30,137 nt of DNA. It comes from Chrysophaeum taylorii (lineage: Eukaryota; Sar; Pelagophyceae; Pelagomonadales; Pelagomonadaceae). Numbering within the stretch: the first letter of the stretch is position 1; every line of letters begins with the position of its first letter. Below the pieces are notes generated by a model. That model worked only from the letters and a program-made list of their open reading frames with translations, did not search any database and was not told the origin of the DNA. The stretch covers positions 1-30,137 of the forward strand of contig JAQMWT010000512.1 of NCBI GenBank assembly GCA_029834535.1. The letters are read 5' to 3'. Below, in pieces: positions 9,373 through 18,105 of the stretch. Position numbers and translations under genes: made by a program.

Positions 9373-9882
9373 TTACCTGCGCAGGGGCAATGATGTCTTG
9401 ACCGTGCCAATCAAAAGCAACAGCAACTCACGCAGAAAGATGCTATTCTGGCCTTCCTCGGTCGGCCCCAACCAGGGGCCGCTTGTCTTGACGAACCGCT
9501 TTGCCGCCTCGTTCTCCTCGAGCACACGTAGGACTGCCACGTCCTTACTCGGAAAGCGATCGCCTTTAACTACTTGAAAGCCTGAAAGCTGGTCCCTGCG
9601 GTGAGAGGGTGGCCCTGCGTAGCGTTGGGAGAGATCTCCCCTTCCGCGCTTGTTCTTTTTCAGCTGCTTCGCCTTCGCCTCGTTCGCCATCTCCTCCTTC
9701 TCCTCCTCTTTCAACTCCTCGTCGCCATCTTCGGACGCGGCCGCAAGCTCCTTCGCCAAGACGTCAAGGTTTCCTCTAGCTTTGCAGAAAAACTGAGTCA
9801 GCTTGACGTCATGAGCCTTGGAGAGAGAGAAATTCTGACGTTGCAGCGGGAGGGCGGATGCCCTCGGCAAGGCAACCGCCAA
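9373..9882 (-). CDS. Hypothetical charged protein (169 codons)
   Basis: I do not recognise the family. Seen from its N-terminus, the frame contains KLTQFFCKARGNLDVLAKEL, an acidic-then-basic helix-like stretch (EELKEEEKEEMANEAKAKQLKKNKRGRG), GFQVVKGDRFPSKDVAVLRV, then WLGPTEEGQNSIFLREL. It stops at 9373. The first codons (9855-9882) lie in sequence (GGGAGGGCGGATGCCCTCG) that also occurs at 26778, so the annotated start may be repeat-derived and the true start may be internal. It is about 200 bp upstream of the preceding minus-strand frame; both could be exons of one gene or neighbouring remnants. Whether it is expressed is unknown. Confidence 0.35.
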   Translation of the reverse strand: MAVALPRASALPLQRQNFSLSKAHDVKLTQFFCKARGNLDVLAKELAAASEDGDEELKEEEKEEMANEAKAKQLKKNKRGRGDLSQRYAGPPSHRRDQLSGFQVVKGDRFPSKDVAVLRVLEENEAAKRFVKTSGPWLGPTEEGQNSIFLRELLLLLIGTVKTSLPLRR

Positions 9883-9911
9883 CTTGTGACAAGTTGTGTT
9901 GTGAAATACGT

Positions 9912-10350
9912 ACTAACTAACTAACTAACTAACTTCAGACCTCGCCCGAGCATGGGAGCCAGGCCGGACCGACAGGAGCCAGTCCGGAATCACGGGCCTG
10001 TAGACGAGGGGCGCTGAAAGGTGGGTCGGCGGAGAGTGATCATCAAGCTTGTCGCCATGCGACGAGGAGACCGCGATGTGACTGACAACCAACTCGTCGA
10101 TAACCTTCCGTCTGCGCCCCCCGGCCATACCCCGTCCCACTGCGAACGTTCCGGCTGCCAACCGGCCCGTACGTCAGCTAACAAGGGGTAGAAAATCGAA
10201 CTCGATGGAAAGAGTGGTAAGGAAAGTGGTGGCACGGTTACCGCCATACCCTGGAGGCGAACAGGTGCCAATCTACGCCGGGGGGACCAAGGCCTGCGCA
10301 AGGCGCAGGTCCACCATCGCAACCATGCAGTTAGCCACCAGGGTAAGGGA
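9912..10350 (-). mobile_element. (TAAC)n-ended dispersed repeat, copy A
   Basis: Begins with (CTAA)n, then CTTCAGACCTCGCCCGAGCA and GGGAGCCAGGCCGGACC, shared with 22081-22160. Its later part (CCGGCCATACCCCGTCCCAC...) is shared with 26700-26740, and its end (CCATCGCAACC ... CAGGGTAAG) is shared with both. Viewed from the minus strand it ends in (GTTA)n, the kind of simple tail seen on non-LTR retrotransposons and SINEs. About 100 bp in the middle is unique to this copy. No coding motif is recognised. Confidence 0.55.
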
Positions 10351-10399
10351 GCCAGCCTCCCCGCGCTGGGAACCCAGACAACAGCGGCATACGTGTGAC

Positions 10400-10740
10400 C
10401 TATTCGGCTTGTTTTGATGCATTTCAAAGCTAAGTTAGAATCAATGTAAGGGTTAGTATCATGTACCCATTCATTGGTTCTAACTCAGTAAAATAATAAT
10501 AAAATAATGTTACTAAGTCATTATTGCTCTAGCTTCGTCAAAGTTTTGCTCTACTTAAGTCGCACTTAACTAAGTCTCGAAATTAAGCTAATGTGGATCA
10601 AATTAATCTAAATTGAACCCATTTAAGTCACTGTCGTTGCTCTAATTGCGGCGACCCCTTTTTTTTAAGTCGACTAGGTTTTTTAGAGAGAGCTGTCTCT
10701 AAGTCGCCGCAGCGAAACAGCTGTGGGCTACAGATACCTC
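10400..10740. other. AT-rich intergenic stretch with TAAGTC motifs and an inverted repeat
   Basis: No gene is seen. AT-rich compared with its surroundings. The hexamer TAAGTC recurs at least five times between 10510 and 10710. A perfect 9-bp inverted repeat, TGCGGCGAC at 10647-10655 and GTCGCCGCA at 10703-10711, encloses a T8 run and a smaller AGAGA/TCTCT hairpin. The function is unknown. Confidence 0.5.
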
Positions 10741-11102
10741 TAAGATACTCCATCTCTAAGTGGAATATCGTTCGTCTCTACTAGGGGCGATCTTGGGCAT
10801 GCTGGAGTTTGTGCTCTCAGCCTGAGCCTGGCAATGTCGGTGCCGAGCCCGCGGAAGATGTCCTTGGATTCGATCAATAAGAAAATGACGAAGGCGCACT
10901 GGGCCCCGACCCGCGGGCGCTCAGCGGCCTTGATCCCGAGATTCTTGCACATGCAGATCCCGTTGGCCTTGAGCATGTTCTCCAGCCTGGCACCGGCAGC
11001 TTTTGTCGCAATCTCCTTGGCGACAGTATCGGGCCTTCGGTCCTCCGGACGGCCAGAGAGGCTACCCAGGCTTTTATGGCAGCTGACCATCCATGACTCC
11101 AT
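10740..11102 (-). CDS. Hypothetical protein (120 codons), probably a fragment
   Basis: I do not recognise the family. From Met at 11102 it reads MESWMVSCHKSLGSLSGRPE, then DTVAKEIATKAAGARLENML, ANGICMCKNLGIKAAERPR and a hydrophobic AFVIFLLIESKDIFRGLG. It has a balanced, protein-like composition, better than the overlapping frames. The same frame stays open for some codons upstream of the Met, so the true start may lie further up (about 11190) or in another exon. The stop lies in the tail LVETNDIPLRDGVS at 10740. No promoter or splice signal is evident. Confidence 0.35.
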   Translation of the reverse strand: MESWMVSCHKSLGSLSGRPEDRRPDTVAKEIATKAAGARLENMLKANGICMCKNLGIKAAERPRVGAQCAFVIFLLIESKDIFRGLGTDIARLRLRAQTPACPRSPLVETNDIPLRDGVS

Positions 11103-11294
11103 AACCGCGGCGTCCTGCGACCTGGCGAGTCCGCTTGAGGCGTCGTCTGACGAAGCGAGGAAACCTGCCCGCGGATGGCTGCCTTGAGCTTAGTTTGGCC
11201 AGCTCGTCCTCCACAATGCCGGGTTTGACAGTAAATATGAGCTGAGTTTGGGGCTGATTTTGCATGTAGATCTATAGAACGAGCTAACTCGAGC

Positions 11295-12347
11295 GTGCAG
11301 TTTGGTAGTGATCTCGGGATGTGGTGCAGCGAAAGCGTCGCACGAAGGAGCAGATTGGAAGCGACGAGCGTGCTGAGGAGGTACGGGCGAGCGAAGAAAT
11401 GGCGGACGCCGCCGAGAAGCGACGGACGATTTTTTGGAGCCGAGGAAATGACCCCAAGGCGATGCCGCACCCTACTGACCGTCGTCGCGGTGCGCCGTGT
11501 CGGCAACGATGACGGAGAGCGCGATGTTGTCGACGAAGAGAAGACGCCGGACGCAGAGCCGCCCGGGCCTGCTCCTGGGCATGCGGAGCCCTGTTGGATT
11601 GACCTTGTCCGCGAAGGGGCTGCTAGTAACGTGTGTGTTTCGGCGCTTTCGACTAAAAGTACGCAGCTCTGACTTCGGATTTCGGCAGCGCGTCCTCAAC
11701 GTTGCTTCGACCATCGCCGCACTTGCTTCCAAATCAAATTATACAGTCCGGACGAAAACGTTTCGCTCCAAGCCCATCTTCGGGCTCCCGATCGCGAGGG
11801 CAGCTCTGCCTTCCGCGAGCCAGCTCGCCCTCCGCCGCTCGTCCGAAATCCAATTGTCGAGCAACCAGCGCCTGAAGCTTCAGTCGACGACGAAAAACCG
11901 GCCCACAATACTGCTAACGACGATTTCGATCCGGTGACAACCGTCGAGGCCACCAACGACACTGTCATTCCTGAACCCGCGCCTAATCCTCGAGGGCCAT
12001 TGTCCCGGCACTCGCGCCGCGCCCTACTTCCCGACCTCCAGGTCATCCACACGCCCCCAGTAGACGTGGCGCTCAGGTCGAATCCGACTCGTGTCAACGC
12101 GCGACCGCCGCCCTAACGCCCCGGCCAGGCCAATAAGGGAACACACAAAGACCCACGGTGCAAGCGCTGCGGTCGCTTGAAACAGAGCGACCCGATCGCC
12201 ACTGGCAAGCACGGGCAGCGCGTTAGGAAGACGACGGCAGCCTACTGTCGAGTAAACCCAGCTAAGTACTTAAACACCATATGGCGGCACAGAAAAACCA
12301 CTCCCGACCCCCGGGTGACAAAGGGGGTACTCACCGACTCTTCCTAG
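11295..12347 (+). pseudogene. Degenerate gene ending in a zinc-ribbon-like CxxC segment
   Basis: A single reading frame stays open apart from TGA at 11670-11672 and TAA at 12114-12116. Between these stops it encodes a Pro/Asp-rich linker (AFREPARPPPLVRNPIVEQP, ATNDTVIPEPAPNPRGPLSR). After the second stop the same frame gives a compact basic segment, DPRCKRCGRLKQ...GKHGQRVRKTTAAYCRV (about 12150-12250). This CxxC...C pattern resembles terminal zinc ribbons of transposases and nucleic-acid binding proteins, but I cannot assign a family. The continuing frame runs to TAG at 12345-12347 and may cross into an LTR near 12246. The first part (11295-11670) is less convincing, and an overlapping frame there (from 11321) also looks charged and protein-like. 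Confidence 0.4.
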
Positions 12348-13022
12348 ACCTCACTGAACGAGGAAAACACGGACTCGGGGTCAGATATGCTCGCCACACA
12401 CCTTGCTCACGCTCACCAAGCCTCTCAACAAGATGGAGAGATGGTATATGATAGCAAAAATGATACAAGAATACTACAAGAATGCTTCTCACAAGAGAGA
12501 GGTATGATGTCACTAGGAAGGTGGGGAACGGCGAACCGTTGAACGGGTATCAAGCCTCGAGAAAGGGAGGGTAAGCATTAGCGGTCAGGAGTTGCCGCCA
12601 CACGCCAGGCTAGCCGGAGCCTGGTTAGCTAGCGAACTAACAATAGGCCAGCCCGGCCCATGGGGCTTAGGCTAATCCCAGCGCCGTCGCGCGTGGAGCC
12701 TGCTCATGGCTAATTTAAAGCTTAATTCCGTTCTTGCGCTTTTCGCGTCGACTAGGGCTGGAGAGGGCGCAGGAGATCGAGATCCTGTCGGCCTTAAAGA
12801 CGGGAAGTTCCTTCCTTTATCCTTCCCTCCTCGAAACGAAAAAAAATCTAGAGCTCTATACACAAATCAGAGTCTTGAGTTTCGCCGTTAGAATGAGCCG
12901 CGTAAACTCTGAATGCCTGAACCCACACCCATTCATCATGCCTACAATTATCAGCATATGGGAAGAGTAGTACTTAATAGCTAGAGTGACTCTGTGGCAT
13001 TCTCATCTCCCCAGCACATGCA
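12246..13022 (+). repeat. Putative LTR of a third Copia-type element
   Basis: Inferred from the primer-binding-site-like sequence just downstream. TG at 12246 and CA at 13022 (or 13016/13018) could be the ends, giving about 770 bp. No second copy is in the window, so the limits are tentative. The stretch has no gene: only frames under 80 codons. It contains AGGCTAGCC/GGAGCCTGG-type inverted motifs near 12607-12630. Confidence 0.35.
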
Positions 13023-13029
13023 TCCGAGG

Positions 13030-13043
13030 TGGTATCAAAGCCT
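13030..13043 (+). other. tRNA-iMet-type primer-binding site
   Basis: TGGTATCAAAGCCT closely matches TGGTATCAGAGC, the site complementary to the 3' end of initiator tRNA-Met used by many plant and fungal Copia elements. A perfect 12-bp palindrome, CTCTATATAGAG, follows at 13057-13068. Only about 100 bp of further non-genic sequence follows, so the element body is missing. Confidence 0.55.
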
Positions 13044-13084
13044 CTAGCCATTATGTCTCTATATAGAGGGTAAGTAACGAAGCA

Positions 13085-13147
13085 TAGTTCGCCTAGTTCG
13101 ACCCGTAGTTCGCCTAGTTCGACCCGTAGTTCGACTAGTTTGACCAA
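13085..13147 (+). repeat. 21-bp tandem repeat, three copies
   Basis: TAGTTCGCCTAGTTCGACCCG at 13085-13105 and 13106-13126, with a diverged third copy at 13127-13147. Each unit itself contains two TAGTTCG halves. Confidence 0.9.
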
Positions 13148-13401
13148 TAGAGCTTGATCTTACCAGCACCAAAGAAAACACGAAGCCATAGCACGCACCG
13201 AGAAAGTGGCAGCCGAGGATGGGCCGCTTAAAGAATGTTCTGAGGTACGAAATTGCTGCAAAATCAAGAAGCCCGTGAGACCAGAATTATGTGATGAATG
13301 CAGCTCCCGGACTCGCACCGCAGCGGACTCGCGCCGCAGCAGATTTGCGCCGCAGCACACTACCTGAAACTAGACAACACGACAACACTTGTCGAGCTAG
13401 G

Positions 13402-14877
13402 CTAGTGGTGTGACCGTTTGACTGCTGCTCGCTGGACAGCGGCAAGCTGTGATCGCAGTGCTTTGACCTCTCTGACAAGAAGCTTTTTGGAGTACTTTGC
13501 ATCACAGTTGTTACTGCTTCGAAGCGAGCTTTCATACTCTACTGCCTTCTGTAGTTCGAACAATCGCACAATGTTTTCATCCCGCTCTTTGCGGAACTTA
13601 GCTTCCATAATCGTCCAGCGCAGACTGGACTTTTGGCTTTCATCTTCAAGCTCACGGTTTCTAGCGTCGAGGAAGGTTATCACCTCGTGGTCACTTTGTC
13701 GCTGCCGACGTAGCTCGATGTCCACGTCACGCGCAGTGGTAAGGTCAGATTCGAGTTGACGCAGTTTAGTCGCCAAGAATTCCTTCACAGATACTGTTCC
13801 GTTAAGCGCTGTTCGCAGATCTTCGTTTTCGGCACGAAGCGCTGAACATTCAAAGTCGAGCATCCGTGCACGATCGTCTAGGGCAATAATACTCTTGATT
13901 TCTGATGCCGTCAACTTACCAGCGATGGCCGCTGCTGTTGAAGCGCTCAGTGAAATGCACTTTGTATTGGGGTATTTTTTGCAGTTCTCCCGCATTGCAT
14001 TTGACGACTCGCTAGACTTAACAAGTTCTACAGACTTTTTCGACACTAGTGATGAGCCCATGCCAAAGAGTGAATCGACGCGCATGAAAGAATTATGATT
14101 GATTTGTGCCGAGGAGAGGACACTTGATGCTGTTAAGAATGAAAATACTTTAAGCAAAAGTTTATCATCTAGGAGTAAGAGGGAACAAAAGGAAGCTTCC
14201 GATGCCGCTGAGGGGCCACCAGTCGTATCAAAATTGGTGGTGGACGTAGAATAAACTGATGTAATGTGCGGAGTCCCATTCAACCGAAGAGCCTCATGCT
14301 TAGAATCTAAATCTTGTTTGCACTGTGACAGTGCACACTGCAGTGATGGCACTTGTTGCACCTGAGTTTGAAGCGTATGGAATTCCCTTAGGAGTGCATC
14401 ATGCTTCTGCTGTCGTTGTCCAAGTGATAGCAGATCGCGGGCTACCAAGATACGATGCACACTCGCACAGGCATCACTTTCACGTCGATTCTGCACTAGA
14501 GACACATATTTTTCCCGGAGAGTAACGAGTTCGTTACGCACGACTTCAGCACTTAGATGCGCCAGTTCGAGTTCACGACAGATCTTGACTTCAACGTTTC
14601 TGAGCACTGCTAGTTCGATGTCACTAATTGCGTCGTCCAAAATTGCCCAAATCTCCACCATCGCAGCCAAGGCCTTCACACTTGTGCCGATCTCTCGCTG
14701 CATGCGTTTCTCTAACCACTTTTCACCCATAGTCTTCTGCTCATTGACACCAAACATCCCGTTGGGGCAATGTGAGCGAAAGCTACCGAACTTCAACGAG
14801 CACTCGACATCCGACGCTTCATAGTGTACCACGCGCAGACTTGTTTCCAGTACAGGCGGGCCGACACTGAAAATCAC
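13402..14877 (-). CDS. F-box-like and coiled-coil protein
   Basis: An uninterrupted 491-codon frame with host-like composition, the clearest non-mobile gene here. Residues about 60-200 are rich in helical heptads. About 233-272 reads LLLLDDKLLLKVFSFLTASS then a VDSLFGMGSS tail, resembling an F-box (L..LP.E.LL.ILSFL), the motif that docks substrate receptors on Skp1 in SCF ubiquitin ligases. About 330-485 is a long charged coiled coil (LRAENEDLRTAL, VKEFLATKLRQLESDL, DHEVITFLDARNRELEDE). I recall similar F-box plus coil layouts in oomycete/stramenopile proteins; this is memory, not a search. A Met at residue 50 (MGEKWLEKRM) is an alternative start. The 5' end lies only 27 bp from relic H3, so an upstream exon or the native promoter may have been displaced. 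Ends in TAG. Confidence 0.7.
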   Translation of the reverse strand: MIFSVGPPVLETSLRVVHYEASDVECSLKFGSFRSHCPNGMFGVNEQKTMGEKWLEKRMQREIGTSVKALAAMVEIWAILDDAISDIELAVLRNVEVKICRELELAHLSAEVVRNELVTLREKYVSLVQNRRESDACASVHRILVARDLLSLGQRQQKHDALLREFHTLQTQVQQVPSLQCALSQCKQDLDSKHEALRLNGTPHITSVYSTSTTNFDTTGGPSAASEASFCSLLLLDDKLLLKVFSFLTASSVLSSAQINHNSFMRVDSLFGMGSSLVSKKSVELVKSSESSNAMRENCKKYPNTKCISLSASTAAAIAGKLTASEIKSIIALDDRARMLDFECSALRAENEDLRTALNGTVSVKEFLATKLRQLESDLTTARDVDIELRRQRQSDHEVITFLDARNRELEDESQKSSLRWTIMEAKFRKERDENIVRLFELQKAVEYESSLRSSNNCDAKYSKKLLVREVKALRSQLAAVQRAAVKRSHH

Positions 14878-14933
14878 CCGACACTACAAGCTTATTAGAC
14901 CATACAAGTGCAGGCCAGTAAGTTCACCTAGTC

Positions 14934-15050
14934 CCAATCACCACCCTGTCCCAGTGACACGTCACTGACACACCACGCACGCGCCACGTCGCCTGTCCTG
15001 ACACTAGGTCACATGCCACGTTCACTTCATACACACATGACACTCATGCG
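14934..15050 (+). repeat. 5' LTR of Copia-2 with target duplication CCAAT
   Basis: The LTR is 112 bp (14939-15050), starting CACCACCCTGTCCCAGTGAC and ending GACACTCATGCG. It has three mismatches to the 3' LTR. CCAAT at 14934-14938 is repeated at 20113-20117 and joins the two halves of H3 seamlessly, which fixes the element ends. The ends are therefore CA...CG instead of TG...CA; an inner TG...CA pair (14947...15046) exists but disagrees with the duplication. Confidence 0.85.
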
Positions 15051-15068
15051 GTTATGAGGCCCATGCTC
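15051..15068 (+). other. Candidate primer-binding site of Copia-2 (tRNA-Met anticodon arm)
   Basis: GTTATGAGGCCCATGCTC starts at the base after the LTR. It resembles the complement of a tRNA-Met anticodon arm (CAU anticodon in ...CUCAUAAC). Drosophila copia is known to prime from a half initiator tRNA-Met cut in that loop, with a similar GTTATGGGCCCA site. One extra base relative to canonical tRNA-Met leaves this unproven. Confidence 0.5.
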
Positions 15069-15094
15069 TTCGTGTTCTAGCACGACGCTACCAC

Positions 15095-18000
15095 TTGCGC
15101 GCGAGTGTCATGTCGGCCACCGAGCTCAAGGACGCACGGAAGCGCCTGCCGGAAATCGTCAACCGGCTCCGCACTTTCACCCCCGAGGGTGATGCGGTGG
15201 AGGACGCGACGCACCTGCGACACATCGAACAGGACGTCGCGGACTACGCCCCGTTCCTGGCTGACACCACCGGCTCCATCAAGCTCCCGCCGTCGACGCC
15301 CGAAGCCGACCTGTTCCTGCTCTGCCTCCTGCGCCGCGGCACCGCGGCGGAGGCGCAGCGCATTGTCGACCGCTGCCAGACTGGTGCCGACGCTTTGGAC
15401 CGCCTACGCCAGCGCTTCGCCTTCAACAGCAAGACCGAACTCCGCCAGCATCTACACGATCTGTCCTTCGTCTCGTTCGGCACGCCCGACCTTTACCTCG
15501 CGGCCTTCGAACGTAACATCGCGGCCCTTGAGGCACTGGGCGACACCTTCACCGACACGGATCGCATGCTCTACTTCCTCGAGGGCCTCAAGGGTCCCAA
15601 AGGAGGGGACGACCTAGCGGAGGCCCACCGTCTTCTCGCGATTGAGTCCGCCCGGACAGGCACATCGTACGACACCTTCATTCAGGTCTTCACCCTGTAC
15701 TGCCGCAACGCCGATATCAACCGCGGCAGCTCTCGCGCACGCGCCCGCCAGACCGCCGCGCAAACTGCTGCCCCGCCCGGCCGCACCACGCTCAACTACG
15801 ACTCCCGTCCGGACTGGACCCCAGTCCCGTTCTGCAGCAAGTGCTACGGGCTCTTTCACACAGCCCGCATATGCCCTGCCGACATCACGAGCCGTATGCC
15901 GTGCGGATTCTGCCGCTTCCCCACCCACACCACCGACAACTGCGCGCTCAAGCCTCCCGGCTGGCAGCCCGGAGACGTCCTCTCGCTCCGCGACCTCCGC
16001 AAGTTGCGGACTTTCCGCTCCCGGGACTTGCCACCCGCCCGCCAGGCCACACCGCCCCACCCGGCACCCCCGCCGGCCCCGCAGGCACCTGAGCCTGCGC
16101 CGGCCGATGCCGCGGCCGCCCGCCGCACCACCGACGCCTGTCGAACCGGCTACACCATCGGCGCGCGCGCCTTTATGGCGCGCGGCATCGAGCCACCGTT
16201 GGTCTATCTCAGCACCCTTCACCTGACGTTGACGTTGCTCTTCGTGGCCGCCGGGGCTTTGCTCGGTCTCTGCCTCGACGGCCGTGTTGCGCTGCCCGCT
16301 CTCCTCCTCGTCCCCGGCCTTGCATGCGTCGTCCGCACTGTCTCATTCCCGACCCTGTGCAGCACCACGGCGCGGGCAACCCGTGCCCGCGCGGCACCAC
16401 CAGACGACTACGAGGAATGGCTCGTCGACTCCGCCTGCGACAACCACACGCGGCCCGAGTACAGCACGGTGGTCTCCTACACGAAGACGTGGCTGTCCTG
16501 GCTCCCGGGCGGCTTCTTCGACGGTGGACGCCACAGCCACGCTGTCAGTGGACACGTCATCGAGAACGTCACGCTCCAGACTACGGACGGCCACATCGAC
16601 GTCACCATCGCTGCAGCCATTACGCCCTCGCTCCCGCGGCTCTTCTCGGTCGACCAGTTCGACAAGAGCGGGGGGCGCTTCATCAGCGGGTCGCGCCCTC
16701 GCCTCGAGACGAGCGACGGCAAGATCATCCCCCTCATCAAGCGCGGCAAGGACTACGTGCTCATCACCCGGCGCACGGGGACCGCACCGGCGACGGTGGG
16801 CTCTGCGGCCGCCATCGCCGCGGCCCCCGCCGCCGCCGCCGTCGCCGCCGCCGCCGCCGCCGCCGATGCCGGTCGCCGGCTCGCGCCGCGCGCTGTCTAT
16901 GGCTCGGCTTTCGTCTCCTCCCTCGTCGCGACCGCGGTCTTGGCCGGCGCTATGGCTGCTGCGGCGTCGAGCCATGCCGTTGGGGCGGCCATGCTGCAGC
17001 ACCCGCGCGCGCGGCCGGTCGACCCGGTCCTCATGCCGGGCCTCCGCCTCGACGACGTCAGCGCCCATCAGATGTTCGGCCACGCCAGCGATGATCGCAG
17101 GGACGCCGCCCTGAAGCGGCTCGGCCTTCCCGCTGTCGGGGCAAGTCGGCACCCCATCTGCTGCACCCTCGGCCGCTTACGCAAGGCGCCCACGCATTTC
17201 ACGACGACGAGCGCGACCATGGCACCCGACGGGGCCGTCGTTGAGGTCGACTTGCAAGGCCCCTTCAACCCGCCGACACTCGGCGGGGCGCGGTATGGCC
17301 TCGACTTCGCCTTTCGGCGCCCGGCTCGCCTGGCGAGCTCGCTCATTGCCAAGAAAAGCGATGCGGCGGGGGAGCTCCCCGTGCTTCTCGCGTCCGCGCG
17401 CGCGGCTGGACTGCACCCCACTACCCTCCGCGCGGACTTGGGGGGCGAGCTCGACAACCCGCACTTCCGTTCTACGGCAGCCGCCTCCGGCCTCGCCGTC
17501 GAGTACGTCGTCCCCGAACGCCACGTCAACGCCGCCGAGAACGCCCACATCCGGATTCTGGACGTGGCGCGCGCCAACGACGTCATGGTCCGGAACGTGC
17601 TCCATCCCAAATTCTGGGGCTATTCCTACCTCTACGCCGTCCGCCAGGTGAACGTCGCCGGCGGCTACATCGGCGAGCACGAGGACATTAGCGGCATGGC
17701 GCCCTACGGCTCGCTCGTTGCCTACCGCGTCGACGCCGCGAAGAACACCGCACGCGCCTTGATCGGGATATACCTAGGATGTCGGCCCGAGGCCGGTCCC
17801 GGTGCCGTCTACGTTGTTCCAGCGCCGCGATCGGGCTGCGTCCAGGACGACCTTCGCCTCGTGCGCACGACCGCGACCGTCCGCTTCCTCGCCGCACCGG
17901 GCACGCCTGTTACGACCGACTTGCTCCGCACCACTCTCGACAGCTTGCGTGCAGCGGCCACAGCCCCGCTCGCAGACGCCGACGCCCCGACGCCGCCGCC

Positions 18001-18105
18001 GCCCCCACCCCCTACCTTGACCCAAGCCTGCAAGATTGCGCAGGCGTACGCGACCGCGACGTCGGCGGGCGCACCCGCCCGCTTCCGGGCCCGGGCTTGT
18101 TCGAC
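15095..18105 (+). CDS. gag-pol: Copia-2 Gag-protease-integrase part of the polyprotein
   Basis: Encodes the capsid and the first two enzymes of a Copia polyprotein; start Met at 15095 (Met 6 is also possible). Gag-like helices occupy about 1-215. Two CX2CX4HX4C zinc knuckles follow at 247-260 and 270-283. A Pro/Ala linker leads to two hydrophobic membrane-like stretches (about 369-394 and 398-416), unusual for Gag-Pol. The protease motif is WLVDSACDNH with Asp445 (family usual DSGA). An Ala-rich run and a third hydrophobic stretch (about 601-631) precede integrase. The integrase zinc site has His658 and His663 but adjacent Cys689-Cys690 instead of CX2C. The catalytic triad fits Asp719 (VDLQGPF), Asp781 (RADLGGEL) and Glu815 (D-61-D-33-E spacing). 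After a Pro run (about 966-973) the frame remains open to 18952, but the coding sense moves to the -1 frame near 18085-18105. Confidence 0.85.

Noticed and set aside
16343..17152. Long minus-strand and third-frame ORFs within Copia-2
   Set aside because: They are shadows of the GC-rich third positions of gag-pol; none has motifs.
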